64,000 nt of DNA. Origin: Desulfobacteraceae bacterium (GTDB taxonomy: Bacteria > Desulfobacterota > Desulfobacteria > Desulfobacterales > Desulfosarcinaceae). Shown here in pieces: positions 8,752 to 17,953 of this stretch (positions within the stretch are counted from its first letter, which is position 1; each line of letters opens with the position of its first letter). The stretch covers positions 1 through 64,000 of the forward strand of contig JABDIN010000046.1 of the NCBI GenBank assembly GCA_013003715.1, given 5' to 3'. The position numbers and the translations under genes are program-made. The notes beneath the pieces are model-generated. The model had not been told where the DNA came from. It did not search any database and saw only the letters and a list, made by a program, of their open reading frames with translations.

Positions 8752-8818
8752 CCGGGCAATCCGCAAGCCCGTCGATCATGATCCTGAAACCTTACACGAA
8801 CCATTTGAACTTAACCCC

Positions 8819-11092
8819 ATGACTGATTCCACAACGTTGAACACTGACCACACCGAACAGATGACACTGGATTCTTTTACCCGGAAGGCATACCTGGATT
8901 ATTCCATGTATGTCATCATGGACCGCGCCCTGCCGTTTATCGGTGACGGGTTGAAACCGGTGCAACGCAGAATCATTTACGCCATGTCGGAGCTTGGATT
9001 AAAGGCCACGGCAAAATATAAAAAATCGGCTCGAACCGTCGGTGACGTTCTGGGTAAATTTCACCCCCACGGTGATTCCGCCTGTTACGAAGCAATGGTG
9101 CTCATGGCCCAGCCTTTTTCGTACCGTTACCCGTTGGTGGACGGCCAGGGCAACTGGGGGTCCGCGGATGATCCGAAATCGTTTGCCGCCATGCGGTATA
9201 CGGAATCCCGTCTATCCTCCTATGCCGATCTGCTGTTGACCGAGCTGGGTATGGGAACGGTGGACTGGGGCAATAATTTTGACGGCACACTCAAAGAACC
9301 ACTGACGCTTCCGGCCAGGCTTCCCAATTTGCTGTTGAATGGAACCTCCGGCATTGCCGTGGGTATGGCCACCGACATCCCGCCCCATAACCTGATCGAG
9401 GTGGTGGATGCCTGCATCCAATTGATCAATAAGAAGACCTCGACCCTTGAGGAGATCTGCGAGCACATCAAGGGACCTGATTATGCCACCGGTGCCGAAA
9501 TCATCACCCCTTCCGAGGATATATTGAGCCTGTATCGCACGGGCAGGGGCGGCATCCGAATGCGCGCTAAATTCGAGTTCGAAAACGGTGATATCGTTGT
9601 CACCGCCTTGCCTTTCCAGACGTCCCCGGCCAAGGTACTCGAACAAATCGCCGCCCAGATGACCGGGAAGAAGTTGCCCATGGTGGCTGATTTAAGGGAT
9701 GAATCGGACCATGAGGACCCCACCCGCCTGGTTATTGTTCCCAGGTCCAACCGTGTTGACAAGGACGCATTGATGGCGCATCTGTTTGCCACCACCGACC
9801 TGGAACGTACATTTCGCGTGAACATGAATGTCATCGGCCTGGACCGTAAACCCCGGGTAAAAGGTTTATTGGACCTTCTGACGGAATGGATACAATACCG
9901 GAAAGACACCGTGCGTCGCAGACTCGAACACCGGCTGGAGAAGGTGCTTTCACGCCTCCACATTTTGGATGGACTGCTGATAGCGTACCTGAACATCGAT
10001 GAGATCATCCGTATCATCCGGAAGGAAGAAACTCCCAAACCGGTGCTCATGCGGACATTCAAACTCACGGATATTCAGGCTGAAGCCATTCTGCAACTGC
10101 GTTTACGGCATCTTGCAAAGTTGGAAGAGATAAAGATAAAATCCGAACAGAAAGATCTGGATGAAGAGCGTAAGCAAATCGAAAAGATCTTGTCATCGGA
10201 AACCCGGCTGAATACCGTAATTAAAAAGGAGCTCAAAGCCGATGCCAAGACCCATGGGGACGCGCGGAGGACACCCATCGTTCGCCGGAATGAGGCCCAG
10301 GCCATTTCCCAGGCCGACATGGCCCCGGTGGAACCGGTGACCGTCATCGTTTCACAGAACGGGTGGGTTCGTTCGGCAAAAGGCCACGATGTGGATCCTG
10401 AAAAATTGTCGTATAAGGCCGGTGATTATCATCTGAGCGCCGCTCAGGGTAAAAGCAATCAACTGGCCGTCTTCATGGACTCCACCGGCAGGTCATACGC
10501 TCAACCCGCCATCGGCCTGCCTTCGGCCAGAGGGTATGGTGAACCGTTGACCGGGCGATTCAGTTGTCCGCCCCAAGCCAAATTCGTTAGCGTGCTTTTG
10601 GGTGAACCCGACCAACAACTATTGATTGTCAGTGATGCCGGGTATGGATTCATCGCGCAACTATCAGATTTATATACTAAAAACCAAAAGGGTAAGGTGG
10701 CCTTGACCTTACCCAAAGGGGCATTGCCGGTTCATCCCGAATATGTTGAAGATTACCATTCCCAATTGCTTGCCGCCATTACCAATGAGGGCCGGATGCT
10801 CGTTTTCCCGCTGCAGGATTTGCCCATACTGCCAAAAGGGAAGGGGAATAAGATTATACAGATTCTCCCGGCACGGGTTGCCGAACGCATTGAATTCATG
10901 ACCATAGTCGCTCTGGTACCCGAACACGGTACATTGACGGTTTTCTCGGGTCGGCGCCATTTCAAGCTCACCCCCGGACTGCTGGTCGAATTTATGGGTG
11001 AGCGTGGCCGGCGCGGCAAGAAACTGCCCCGCGGATTCCAGAATGTGGATCGGGTTGAAGTGGTACCGCCATCACAGTTGAACCTGGTTTGA
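8819..11092 (+). CDS. parC: DNA topoisomerase IV subunit A
   Basis: The DNA cleavage and rejoining subunit of topoisomerase IV. The catalytic tyrosine is Y127 in '[13 protein letters not shown]'. The quinolone-resistance region reads '[20 protein letters not shown]', with Ser at 87 and Glu at 91, the wild-type drug-sensitive states in E. coli ParC. The breakage domain, a coiled coil at about 420-500, and a shorter C-terminal beta-pinwheel follow. The frame is open back into parE, but the family start fits ATG 8819 (757 aa; E. coli 752). No clear ribosome site is visible there, so translation may depend on coupling to parE. The similarity to gammaproteobacterial ParC is very high. Confidence 0.92.
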   Translation: MTDSTTLNTDHTEQMTLDSFTRKAYLDYSMYVIMDRALPFIGDGLKPVQRRIIYAMSELGLKATAKYKKSARTVGDVLGKFHPHGDSACYEAMVLMAQPFSYRYPLVDGQGNWGSADDPKSFAAMRYTESRLSSYADLLLTELGMGTVDWGNNFDGTLKEPLTLPARLPNLLLNGTSGIAVGMATDIPPHNLIEVVDACIQLINKKTSTLEEICEHIKGPDYATGAEIITPSEDILSLYRTGRGGIRMRAKFEFENGDIVVTALPFQTSPAKVLEQIAAQMTGKKLPMVADLRDESDHEDPTRLVIVPRSNRVDKDALMAHLFATTDLERTFRVNMNVIGLDRKPRVKGLLDLLTEWIQYRKDTVRRRLEHRLEKVLSRLHILDGLLIAYLNIDEIIRIIRKEETPKPVLMRTFKLTDIQAEAILQLRLRHLAKLEEIKIKSEQKDLDEERKQIEKILSSETRLNTVIKKELKADAKTHGDARRTPIVRRNEAQAISQADMAPVEPVTVIVSQNGWVRSAKGHDVDPEKLSYKAGDYHLSAAQGKSNQLAVFMDSTGRSYAQPAIGLPSARGYGEPLTGRFSCPPQAKFVSVLLGEPDQQLLIVSDAGYGFIAQLSDLYTKNQKGKVALTLPKGALPVHPEYVEDYHSQLLAAITNEGRMLVFPLQDLPILPKGKGNKIIQILPARVAERIEFMTIVALVPEHGTLTVFSGRRHFKLTPGLLVEFMGERGRRGKKLPRGFQNVDRVEVVPPSQLNLV

Positions 11093-11225
11093 ATCGGGAT
11101 CTTTTTTGTGTTTTCGTTCAAGTTTCAGGATGATTGTGACGATAATTTTCTGAGAATCTTATGAGATGCCTGTTGGTGCAACCAAACGCTTCAATCGGGC
11201 GCCAAACCAAGAGGAAATTCGTAAA

Positions 11226-11525
11226 ATGTTAAACCAGCGAATAAAACATTATATTCTATACGCGGTGTTGATTGCAGCGGGATGGTTCGTGATGACCCAC
11301 CATTTTATCTATAACGATAAGTGGTTTCACCTGCTGAAAAAAGCCGAGCCGTCCTTGCATTATACCTTCTATAGTCTAGACAACCGGAAGGCTGAGAATG
11401 TCCTGAAAATTGATATCCTGCGCCAGGATGGTATCGGGACGCTATTGGTCGAATTGGGTAAACTGGATGACGAGGAACGCATGTACCTCGAACAAAAATA
11501 CGACATGGATGCTGAAATGGAATAG
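11226..11525 (+). CDS. Small single-pass membrane protein of unknown function
   Basis: A 99-residue protein. One transmembrane helix (about residues 9-26, 'YILYAVLIAAGWFVMTHH') is followed by a charged, mostly acidic domain rich in Leu, Asp and Glu, ending 'YDMDAEME'. ATG 11226 is chosen because GAGGAA lies about nine bases before it. An ATG at 11166 in the same frame lacks a ribosome site. It follows parC by 133 bp on the same strand. I do not recognise the family. Confidence 0.6.
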   Translation: MLNQRIKHYILYAVLIAAGWFVMTHHFIYNDKWFHLLKKAEPSLHYTFYSLDNRKAENVLKIDILRQDGIGTLLVELGKLDDEERMYLEQKYDMDAEME

Positions 11526-11663
11526 GTTCCGATGCCTGTTCCCTGGTAGCCTATGCGCCAACCGCGCGTATCCCTGTCCTTTTTTAGTTTGGCCGGATGC
11601 ATTCATCGCTTTCGGTATCTTTATACATCCCGCAAAAATTCACCTGTCATACGCACCGGAGGT

Positions 11664-12155
11664 TCAATCCAGCGGAAGCATGTAATCGGACAGTCTGGAA
11701 CGTGTTTTTTTGAGATTCTGACTCAACATCCGGGCGAGATTTTTCAGTATGCTGATGGCGATGGCCGGAGACGTGTCGACGATGTCATCAAATCCTTCCC
11801 TTTTCAAAATCGCCACGCGTGTGTCCGTGTGTGTTTTCACCGTGGCGGACCGGGGGAAATTTTCAATGAGACACATCTCACCGATGGATTGACCCCGGCG
11901 CAAATTTCTTAATACCGAATACGTTTCAGGGCCACTCTTTTTCATCACATCAAGGGAGCCGGATTCGATGAAACAGACAAACTCCGCCCGATCCCACTCA
12001 TTGAAGAAAATTTCTCCGCGCTGAAGATTCTGGAAAGACATGTGGTCCTTCACCACCGATAATCCTTCAGGATCCAGGTTTTCGAACAATGGCAGGTTGC
12101 TGATGAAATCGATGAGATCAGCGCCTTGCCCGGCGGCCGTCGGAGCACTACTCAT
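11664..12155 (-). CDS. Cyclic nucleotide-binding (CRP/cNMP-fold) domain protein
   Basis: A 163-residue protein made almost entirely of one cNMP-binding beta-barrel. The phosphate-binding cassette reads 'IGEMCLIENFPRSATVK' (G92, E93, R102, S103), close to the canonical FGE...L...RSATV. This suggests it can bind cAMP, cGMP or a similar ligand. There is no DNA-binding domain after the barrel, only a C-terminal helix, so it is not a CRP-type activator. It may act on a partner protein. The ATG at 12155 has AAAGGA seven bases upstream. It is divergent from the EamA transporter gene. Confidence 0.85.
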   Translation of the reverse strand: MSSAPTAAGQGADLIDFISNLPLFENLDPEGLSVVKDHMSFQNLQRGEIFFNEWDRAEFVCFIESGSLDVMKKSGPETYSVLRNLRRGQSIGEMCLIENFPRSATVKTHTDTRVAILKREGFDDIVDTSPAIAISILKNLARMLSQNLKKTRSRLSDYMLPLD

Positions 12156-12356
12156 TGGTGTTCCTTTCGTATAAAGCTGGTTTTCATAGGAACATCTGCG
12201 ATATAGAACCACGTTTGTAGAAGTATACCGCCTCCTTATCATGTTCGGCAGGCATTGTAAAATGTTCAGAACCGGCAAAAAACAGCTTGAATCCGGCACC
12301 GAAACACAATACTCTCGGGTCCGCTTTCAATAACTGCCTAAAATTCATGGGTGCCC

Positions 12357-13259
12357 ATGATTACTTATATTAAACTCGTATTAACGGCCATTTTCTGGGG
12401 CGGCACTTTTGTCGCCGGCCGGATACTGTCACCGGTGGTCGGACCCTTCTCCGCCGCATTTATCCGCTTTGCCATTGCCTCTTTTTGCCTGCTGATGATC
12501 ATTCGCAGTCTCGAGGGCAAATTGCCGTTACCGGCCAAAAAACATGTTTTTCCGTTGATCCTGCTTGGGTTGTCCGGTGTATTTGCCTACAATGCCTTTT
12601 TCTTCAGCGGGTTGAAATCGATCACTGCCGGCCGGGCATCCGTGATCATCGCCAATAATCCGATTGTCATTACCCTTTTTGCCGCTATTTTTTTTCATGA
12701 ACGCCTGACGCTCATAAAAGTTGCCGGCATACTGATATCGGTATCCGGAGCGCTGATTGCCATCAGCCGCGGAGATGTGGCCGCCTTGTTTTCCGGATCC
12801 TTGGGTATGGGAGAATTTTATATTTTTTGCTGTGTGTTGAGCTGGGCCACATTTTCACTCATCGGCAAAGTGGTACTCAGTGATCTGACGCCCATGCTGT
12901 CCGTCGGGTATTCCGCCTTTATCGGCACGATCGCCTTGCTGCCGCCCGCATTGTGGGAAGGTGTGGTGACCGGTTGTTTCGATTATACTGTTACGGACTG
13001 GTTGAGCCTGGGATATCTGGGGATTTTCGGCACCGTTCTCGGTTTTGTGTGGTACTATGACGGTATTCAGGCTATCGGTCCGTCCAAGGCGAGTCTGTTC
13101 ATCAATCTTGTGCCCATCAGCGCCATCTTGTCTGCCTATATCATTCTTGATGAGCCCATATCGTCATCCTTATTGGTTGGTGTGGTGTTCGTGGTGACCG
13201 GTATATATATGACCACCACGGTTTCGGATTATTTCAGACTGAGGAAAATCAATGCATGA
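12357..13259 (+). CDS. EamA-family (DMT superfamily) transporter
   Basis: A 10-helix drug/metabolite exporter with two EamA repeats (about residues 5-135 and 145-285). Typical features are 'AIFWGGTFVAGR' in helix 1, 'PIVITLFAAIFFHERLT' at the end of repeat one, and 'VPISAILSAYIILDEP' in repeat two. The ATG at 12357 is preferred, with a GTG two codons upstream possible. Neither has a good ribosome site. The substrate is unknown. The 3' end overlaps the transglutaminase-like gene by 8 bp, so the two are translationally coupled. Confidence 0.88.
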   Translation: MITYIKLVLTAIFWGGTFVAGRILSPVVGPFSAAFIRFAIASFCLLMIIRSLEGKLPLPAKKHVFPLILLGLSGVFAYNAFFFSGLKSITAGRASVIIANNPIVITLFAAIFFHERLTLIKVAGILISVSGALIAISRGDVAALFSGSLGMGEFYIFCCVLSWATFSLIGKVVLSDLTPMLSVGYSAFIGTIALLPPALWEGVVTGCFDYTVTDWLSLGYLGIFGTVLGFVWYYDGIQAIGPSKASLFINLVPISAILSAYIILDEPISSSLLVGVVFVVTGIYMTTTVSDYFRLRKINA

Positions 13260-13971
13260 TGCACCCAGTGAGATAAAGGATGTAAACGCATGTCGGATAC
13301 CCACCGAGACTATCGACAGCGACCATCCACGCGTTGCCGGATATGCCCGAAAAGTAATCGGCGATGATCCGGCATCGCACCGGCAGATGGCCATTGCCCT
13401 TTATTATGCCGTGCGGGACGGCATCCGGTATGATCCTTACTACCCCTTCTATCTTGCCGGGCATTATCGTGCCAGCAATATCATCAAAAGCGGCCGGGGA
13501 TATTGTGTCAGCAAAGCCGTTTTGCTCTGCGCCCTGGCCAGAGCTGTCGGCATTCCGGCGCGGCTTGGATTCGCCGATGTCCGCAATCATATCGCCACCC
13601 GGCAACTCCTGGATTTCATCGGCACCAATCTATTCGTCTATCATGGATACACTCAGTTTTATCTGGAAGACAAATGGGTCAGCGCGACACCGGCTTTCAA
13701 TCTCAGTTTATGCCGGTTGCACAAGGTGGACCCCCTCGACTTCGATGGCCGGTCTGATTCATTGTTTCAACCTTACAATAACCAGCGCAAAAGATTCATG
13801 GAATACGTCCGGTACCATGGGCATTTTCCTGATTTACCGCTCGAGGCCATTCTCGAGGCGTGGCGCAGCGCTTATGGGAACGACCGGGTGGCCGGTTGGA
13901 TTCGTGCCAGTGAACAATCCGGCGGCAACACCTCCCGTAATTTCTATGGGGAGGATGTGATCAGCGATTAG
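13252..13971 (+). CDS. Transglutaminase-like cysteine protein
   Basis: A 239-residue soluble protein with a transglutaminase-like (PF01841-type) core. The nucleophile is C85 in 'SGRGYCVSKAVLLCALARA' and the histidine is H131 in 'YHGYTQFYLEDKWV'. The acidic third residue, normally in 'DPT' after the tryptophan strand, is missing: the segment reads SATPAFN (144-150). Such proteins usually act as cysteine peptidases or amidases, but the activity here is uncertain. It overlaps the EamA exporter gene by 8 bp, and the pairing suggests handling of the same small molecule or peptide. No signal peptide is seen, so it is cytoplasmic. Confidence 0.8.
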   Translation: MHDAPSEIKDVNACRIPTETIDSDHPRVAGYARKVIGDDPASHRQMAIALYYAVRDGIRYDPYYPFYLAGHYRASNIIKSGRGYCVSKAVLLCALARAVGIPARLGFADVRNHIATRQLLDFIGTNLFVYHGYTQFYLEDKWVSATPAFNLSLCRLHKVDPLDFDGRSDSLFQPYNNQRKRFMEYVRYHGHFPDLPLEAILEAWRSAYGNDRVAGWIRASEQSGGNTSRNFYGEDVISD

Positions 13972-14024
13972 GCGATACGACACCTGTAAGAAATCTATGT
14001 ACCCATTTGATCAAGGAGGTATTT

Positions 14025-14495
14025 ATGATCCGCATCGATATTCCCGGTTATCGTCTATTGAACATGCATCATCTGGTGTTGGATTATAATGGTACATTGG
14101 CATGTGACGGCACCCTCATCGGGGGCGTCCGCCCCGCGCTCATCCAACTGGCAGAGAAACTGGATGTGCACGTGATCACCGCCGATACATTTGGGCAGGC
14201 AAAGTCCGGACTCGAGGGCATTCCCTGTCATTTGTCCATATTGCCGCCGGACAACCAGGCACAGGGCAAACTGGCGTACATTCACCATTTGGGGAGGGAG
14301 GGGACGGTGGCCATCGGTAACGGGCGAAACGATCGTCTGATGCTTAAAGACGCCATTCTGGGCATTGCCGTTGTTCTGGGAGAAGGAGCGGCTGTCGAAT
14401 CCCTGGTAGATGCCGATATTGTGACCACGTCCATCGTATCCGCCTTGGAATTGCTGCAATTTCCCTTGCGTCTGACCGCTACCTTGAGATCCTGA
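14025..14495 (+). CDS. Small HAD-fold hydrolase, 'soluble P-type ATPase'-like
   Basis: A 156-residue HAD-superfamily protein. Motif I is 'LDYNGTLACDG' (D20; P-type ATPase-like DxxGT variant), and 'AIGNGRNDRLMLKDAILGIA' is the conserved acidic motif resembling the GDGxND loop of P-type ATPases. It lacks the transmembrane part of those pumps, matching the soluble phosphatase-like family (COG4087 type). The start at 14025 is set by AAGGAGG five bases upstream; the substrate is unknown. It lies 53 bp after the transglutaminase-like gene and is followed by a terminator. Confidence 0.8.
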   Translation: MIRIDIPGYRLLNMHHLVLDYNGTLACDGTLIGGVRPALIQLAEKLDVHVITADTFGQAKSGLEGIPCHLSILPPDNQAQGKLAYIHHLGREGTVAIGNGRNDRLMLKDAILGIAVVLGEGAAVESLVDADIVTTSIVSALELLQFPLRLTATLRS

Positions 14496-14557
14496 AAAAA
14501 AGCTTGCGTCCTGCAAAACGCATTGGTAATAGAAATCCTTATCCGGATTGTTCAGAA

Positions 14558-14626
14558 GCCCGGAACGCCTTGAGAAATCGTGTGAGTAAATGTAGCCTCC
14601 CACTGCTCCGTTCCGGGCCTTTTTTT
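14558..14626 (+). terminator. Rho-independent terminator after the HAD gene
   Basis: A perfect 10-bp GC-rich stem, GCCCGGAACG (14558-14567) with CGTTCCGGGC (14609-14618), is followed by CTTTTTTT. The loop is long (41 nt), so the hairpin is less compact than usual. Confidence 0.7.
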
Positions 14627-14707
14627 ATCTACGCCTGGTTTTGTTCGGGTGTGATTCAATTACCGTTGGATGCACTTGCCGGCATCGCTGCCGATCACGC
14701 CGGCACC

Positions 14708-15688
14708 TTATCCACCAATACCTGACATCTGGCTGGATACCTGCTTTCGTCCATCACTAAGGCAGTGGCGGGCCTGTTTCAACTTTGCGGCATTGATAAA
14801 AATTTCGGCAATGCGTTCATCGGAGGCATTGCTTCGCAGGAGCAGCTTCAAATCCTGCTGCTCGTCGGACAGGAGGCAGGTTCTTAATTGACCGTTGGCC
14901 GTCAGCCGCAGACGGTTGCACTGGCCACAGAAATGATTGCTGACCGCCGTTATCAGACCGATTTCTCCTGTTGCGCCCTCGAATTTATACCGTAATGCCG
15001 GCCCATCGTATTTGTCACTGTTTATCGGAACGAGCGGTGCGATATCTTCGAGTCTGGATTTGATTTCCGGGGCAAGCAGATGATCTTCCGGATTAATTCT
15101 GCTGATACCGATGGGCATATATTCGATGAACCGGACGTGGAACGGCCATTTCAGGGTCAATCGTCCAAAATCACATATTTCATCCTCGTTGATCCCCCTA
15201 AGCGCCACCACATTTATTTTTATCGGATTGAAACCGAGCCGGTGGGCATTGGTAATGCCATTCCACACCGTTTCAAACAAGTCATACCCCGTAATGAACT
15301 TGAATTTTTCCGGTTGCAGTGAATCGATACTGATATTCATCCGGTGAATCCCGGCGGATTTGATTTTTTCGATGTTGTCCGTCAACTGAACGGCATTGGT
15401 GGTGAGGGAGATATCCTTCAATCCGTTGATTTCCGAGATTCGATGCAGGAAATCATAGACACCTTTCCGCATTAACGGTTCGCCGCCGGTGACCCGTAAT
15501 TTGGTGATGCCCAGGTCCACAGCGATGTTAATTACCCGTATAAATTCCTCGTAGGTCAATACGTCTTCATGGTTCAGTTTGGGGATCCGGCCGGAAGGCA
15601 CACAATAAACACACCTGAGATTGCAGCGGTCCGTGATGGAAATCCGCAGGTAGTTCAGCTGTCGGTTGTAATTGTCTATTAGCTTCAT
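14708..15688 (-). CDS. moaA: GTP 3',8-cyclase MoaA (molybdenum cofactor synthesis)
   Basis: A radical SAM enzyme that starts molybdopterin synthesis by converting GTP to the 3',8-cyclo intermediate. The N-terminal radical SAM cluster is C22-x3-C26-x2-C29 in 'TDRCNLRCVYCVP'. The GTP-binding C-terminal cluster is in 'FCGQCNRLRLTANGQLRTC'. The protein ends in the conserved Gly-Gly tail (GIGG) needed for activity. Length is 326 residues. It is the last gene of the minus-strand run that starts at the fmdB-like gene, 33 bp after the glycosyltransferase. MoaC and the rest of the pathway are elsewhere. Confidence 0.95.
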   Translation of the reverse strand: MKLIDNYNRQLNYLRISITDRCNLRCVYCVPSGRIPKLNHEDVLTYEEFIRVINIAVDLGITKLRVTGGEPLMRKGVYDFLHRISEINGLKDISLTTNAVQLTDNIEKIKSAGIHRMNISIDSLQPEKFKFITGYDLFETVWNGITNAHRLGFNPIKINVVALRGINEDEICDFGRLTLKWPFHVRFIEYMPIGISRINPEDHLLAPEIKSRLEDIAPLVPINSDKYDGPALRYKFEGATGEIGLITAVSNHFCGQCNRLRLTANGQLRTCLLSDEQQDLKLLLRSNASDERIAEIFINAAKLKQARHCLSDGRKQVSSQMSGIGG

Positions 15689-15721
15689 TTTGGTAGTTTC
15701 ATTTCGGCTGCATGATGCATG

Positions 15722-16711
15722 TCAATGCTGTGGGCCGGTGTCGATTCCGAATTTTTCGCGGTACTCCGGGATTTCGACAATCGGCGGCCTTTCGTGGCCT
15801 TCGTACCGGAAAATATCCGGTTCGATCCGCCCCTTGATTAACTTGTATTGGATCATTTCATCAAACATTTCATTTTTCAAGTCTATCAGGTTTAATTGTA
15901 CCTTCCGGTTGATGAATGTTTTAAGGATAGCAAAGGACATTTTCCCCAATGATTTTGTATCCTGGTTACGATGCACCCGCCGTTCCAAATCCACCTGGCC
16001 CATCACATCAAGCCCCCATTTATGGTAAATATCTAAAATCATGCTGGTTTCGATCCCGTATCCTATGGGGAAAGGGATGTTTTCGAATATCGCCCTGTAT
16101 CCCGCATACTCGCCGGACAAGGGTTGGAGTATTTGCGTCAACTCCGGAAAAAACAAGGAAAAGAGCGGCCGTATAACCAGCTCCGTGACGCGACCTCCAC
16201 CGGTGGGACGGATTTTGTTTTTACCAATGGCGATGGGCCGATCATAAAAAGCCTTGGTGAATTTAATGTCGTTATCCAGCAACAGCGGTCCGATCAATCC
16301 ATAGGCGAAACGATGATGGATATTCTTAATATCGGCATCAAGATATACAATTATATCCCCTTTGGTGATATACAGCGCCTTCCATAAATTTTCACCTTTG
16401 CCCTTGAATTTATCGAGGTGCGGTAAAATATCGTCCGCATTGTAAACATCCGCTCCGAAGCTGGTCGCAATATGCCGTGTATTGTCGGTGGACCCGGAAT
16501 CCACTACGACAATTTCGTCGAGCACGGGATACCGGGCCATCAATTCGGATCGAAGTATCACCAGTTCCTTGGCGATGGTTTTTTCCTCGTTCAGGGTGGG
16601 AAGGCACAAGGATATGGTGACGCCTTTCTTTTCCTTGGCCGCCATCACCTGGTTCAGGTCGCAAAACCGGGCGTAATGAAACGTGTTGGTCTTGATCCAT
16701 TCATCGTTCAT
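15722..16711 (-). CDS. Family 2/81-type glycosyltransferase, glucosyl-3-phosphoglycerate synthase-like
   Basis: A 329-residue GT-A fold transferase. Its N-terminus 'ISLCLPTLNEEKTIAKEL' and 'DSGSTDNT' are followed by the metal-binding 'VYLDADIKNI' (DxD) and 'GGGRVTELVIRPLFSLFFPEL'. The pattern matches GpgS enzymes, which transfer glucose from a nucleotide sugar to 3-phosphoglycerate in glucosylglycerate (compatible solute) synthesis. The ATG at 16711 overlaps the end of the upstream peptidase gene by 11 bp; an in-frame start 36 codons further up is less likely. The usual phosphatase partner (GpgP) is not in the window. Mannosyl-3-phosphoglycerate or another glycosyl acceptor is possible. Confidence 0.75.
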   Translation of the reverse strand: MNDEWIKTNTFHYARFCDLNQVMAAKEKKGVTISLCLPTLNEEKTIAKELVILRSELMARYPVLDEIVVVDSGSTDNTRHIATSFGADVYNADDILPHLDKFKGKGENLWKALYITKGDIIVYLDADIKNIHHRFAYGLIGPLLLDNDIKFTKAFYDRPIAIGKNKIRPTGGGRVTELVIRPLFSLFFPELTQILQPLSGEYAGYRAIFENIPFPIGYGIETSMILDIYHKWGLDVMGQVDLERRVHRNQDTKSLGKMSFAILKTFINRKVQLNLIDLKNEMFDEMIQYKLIKGRIEPDIFRYEGHERPPIVEIPEYREKFGIDTGPQH

Positions 16712-17861
16712 CGCAAACCCCATTGTTGATCGCCATGATGACCCCGATGATTTGTGCCAGCCCTTTAAACGCCGGTGCAATGGCCATGGTGGAGTATTGA
16801 TCGAGATAGTGTTTGCCATGGGTCACACCCAGGGTGACGGCCGGGATCTTCCTGGATAAAAAGATGGATAATTCGGATTCACTGGGTTCGCTCACCGGGT
16901 TCAATCCCAATGTTTCCATAACCTGAGTAGCTGCCTTCACCAGTGGATGGTTGAATTTCAAACGGGCCGCATTCACGTTGCTGACGGTGGATAACCCCAG
17001 GTCTACGTCGTACTCATGACTGATACCATCTATAATATCCTTGATATCATTGTGGAGCATTCGGACCATTTTATCCGAATCGCTGCGAATCTCGAAACCA
17101 AGTTTCGCCTCCTGGGCGCTCACGCCATGTTTGATGCCCCCCGTAATTTTCCCGATGATGATTTCCGATCGCGGCCGTTGGGGAAGCCGCAACTCTAAAA
17201 TCTCATTTATCACCTGGTTCAGCACGAGGATGGCATTTACCTTGGTGCCGTGCGCCTGGCCTTCCGTCTTTTTTATTCTGCAAATAATTTCACCGCGTAT
17301 CATGCCGTCCGAATAATAGTTTAATCTGCCGAGTTCGCCGCCCTCAACAATGACGGCGCCCCGGATGGGGGTGGACCAGGTTTTCAACAGATGACGGATG
17401 CCGCGAAGATTGCCTTTGCCGATGGACTGGATCACCCCGGCGAGAACGATATCGGATTCAAAGGTCAGCTCCAGCCGTCTGAATATCTCGGGGAGGGAGA
17501 GCAGGGCGCCGACACCCACCGAATTGTCGAGGATACCTGATCCGGAAATCGTTTTTTCCTTTACCGTATAATTATGATCCACTGTTTTTTCGTACGCGGT
17601 ATCCAGATGGGCGACAACAAAAATAGGGGGTTTTGCCCGCGAGGTGCCACGAATGATGGCAATGGGATTTCGATATCCGTCCGTGGTGCATTCATCCACC
17701 TGGAAATCAGCCAGCCTTTCCAGAAAAACGGCAGTCCGGACCTTTTCTTGAAATGTGGGGGCAGGTATCTGGCCGATCAGTAGAATATTGGTGAGGATCG
17801 TCTCCATGGCGGAACCAATAACATCCACGAAACCCGGGAGTCTTTGAAGATAGTCGTCCAT
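16701..17861 (-). CDS. M20-type zinc peptidase/amidohydrolase
   Basis: A 386-residue M20-like metallohydrolase. The metal ligands are seen in 'VVAHLDTAYE' (His and Asp), 'GSGILDNSVGVGALL' (bridging Asp), 'VIVEGGELGRL' (Glu pair) and the C-terminal 'VTHGKHYLDQYSTMA' (His). A lid/dimerisation domain (about 200-310, 'GGIKHGVSAQEAKLGFEIRSD') sits between the catalytic halves. It would hydrolyse peptides or N-acyl amino acids, with the substrate unknown. ATG 17861 has AAAGGA seven bases upstream. It lies 92 bp after cobA/hemD and overlaps the glycosyltransferase. Confidence 0.82.
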   Translation of the reverse strand: MDDYLQRLPGFVDVIGSAMETILTNILLIGQIPAPTFQEKVRTAVFLERLADFQVDECTTDGYRNPIAIIRGTSRAKPPIFVVAHLDTAYEKTVDHNYTVKEKTISGSGILDNSVGVGALLSLPEIFRRLELTFESDIVLAGVIQSIGKGNLRGIRHLLKTWSTPIRGAVIVEGGELGRLNYYSDGMIRGEIICRIKKTEGQAHGTKVNAILVLNQVINEILELRLPQRPRSEIIIGKITGGIKHGVSAQEAKLGFEIRSDSDKMVRMLHNDIKDIIDGISHEYDVDLGLSTVSNVNAARLKFNHPLVKAATQVMETLGLNPVSEPSESELSIFLSRKIPAVTLGVTHGKHYLDQYSTMAIAPAFKGLAQIIGVIMAINNGVCDER

Positions 17862-17953
17862 GGTGATTCCTTTACCATCTCGTTCAGAGTGCAGAGCACC
17901 CGCATCAGTGGCGGTGGATATGGAATACTGTCAGCGAAATTCCGCCGATGTAG

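Noticed and set aside
8699-8818. 40-codon extension of parC inside the parE end
   Set aside because: ParC family length and N-terminus fit ATG 8819; the extension has no homology I recognise.
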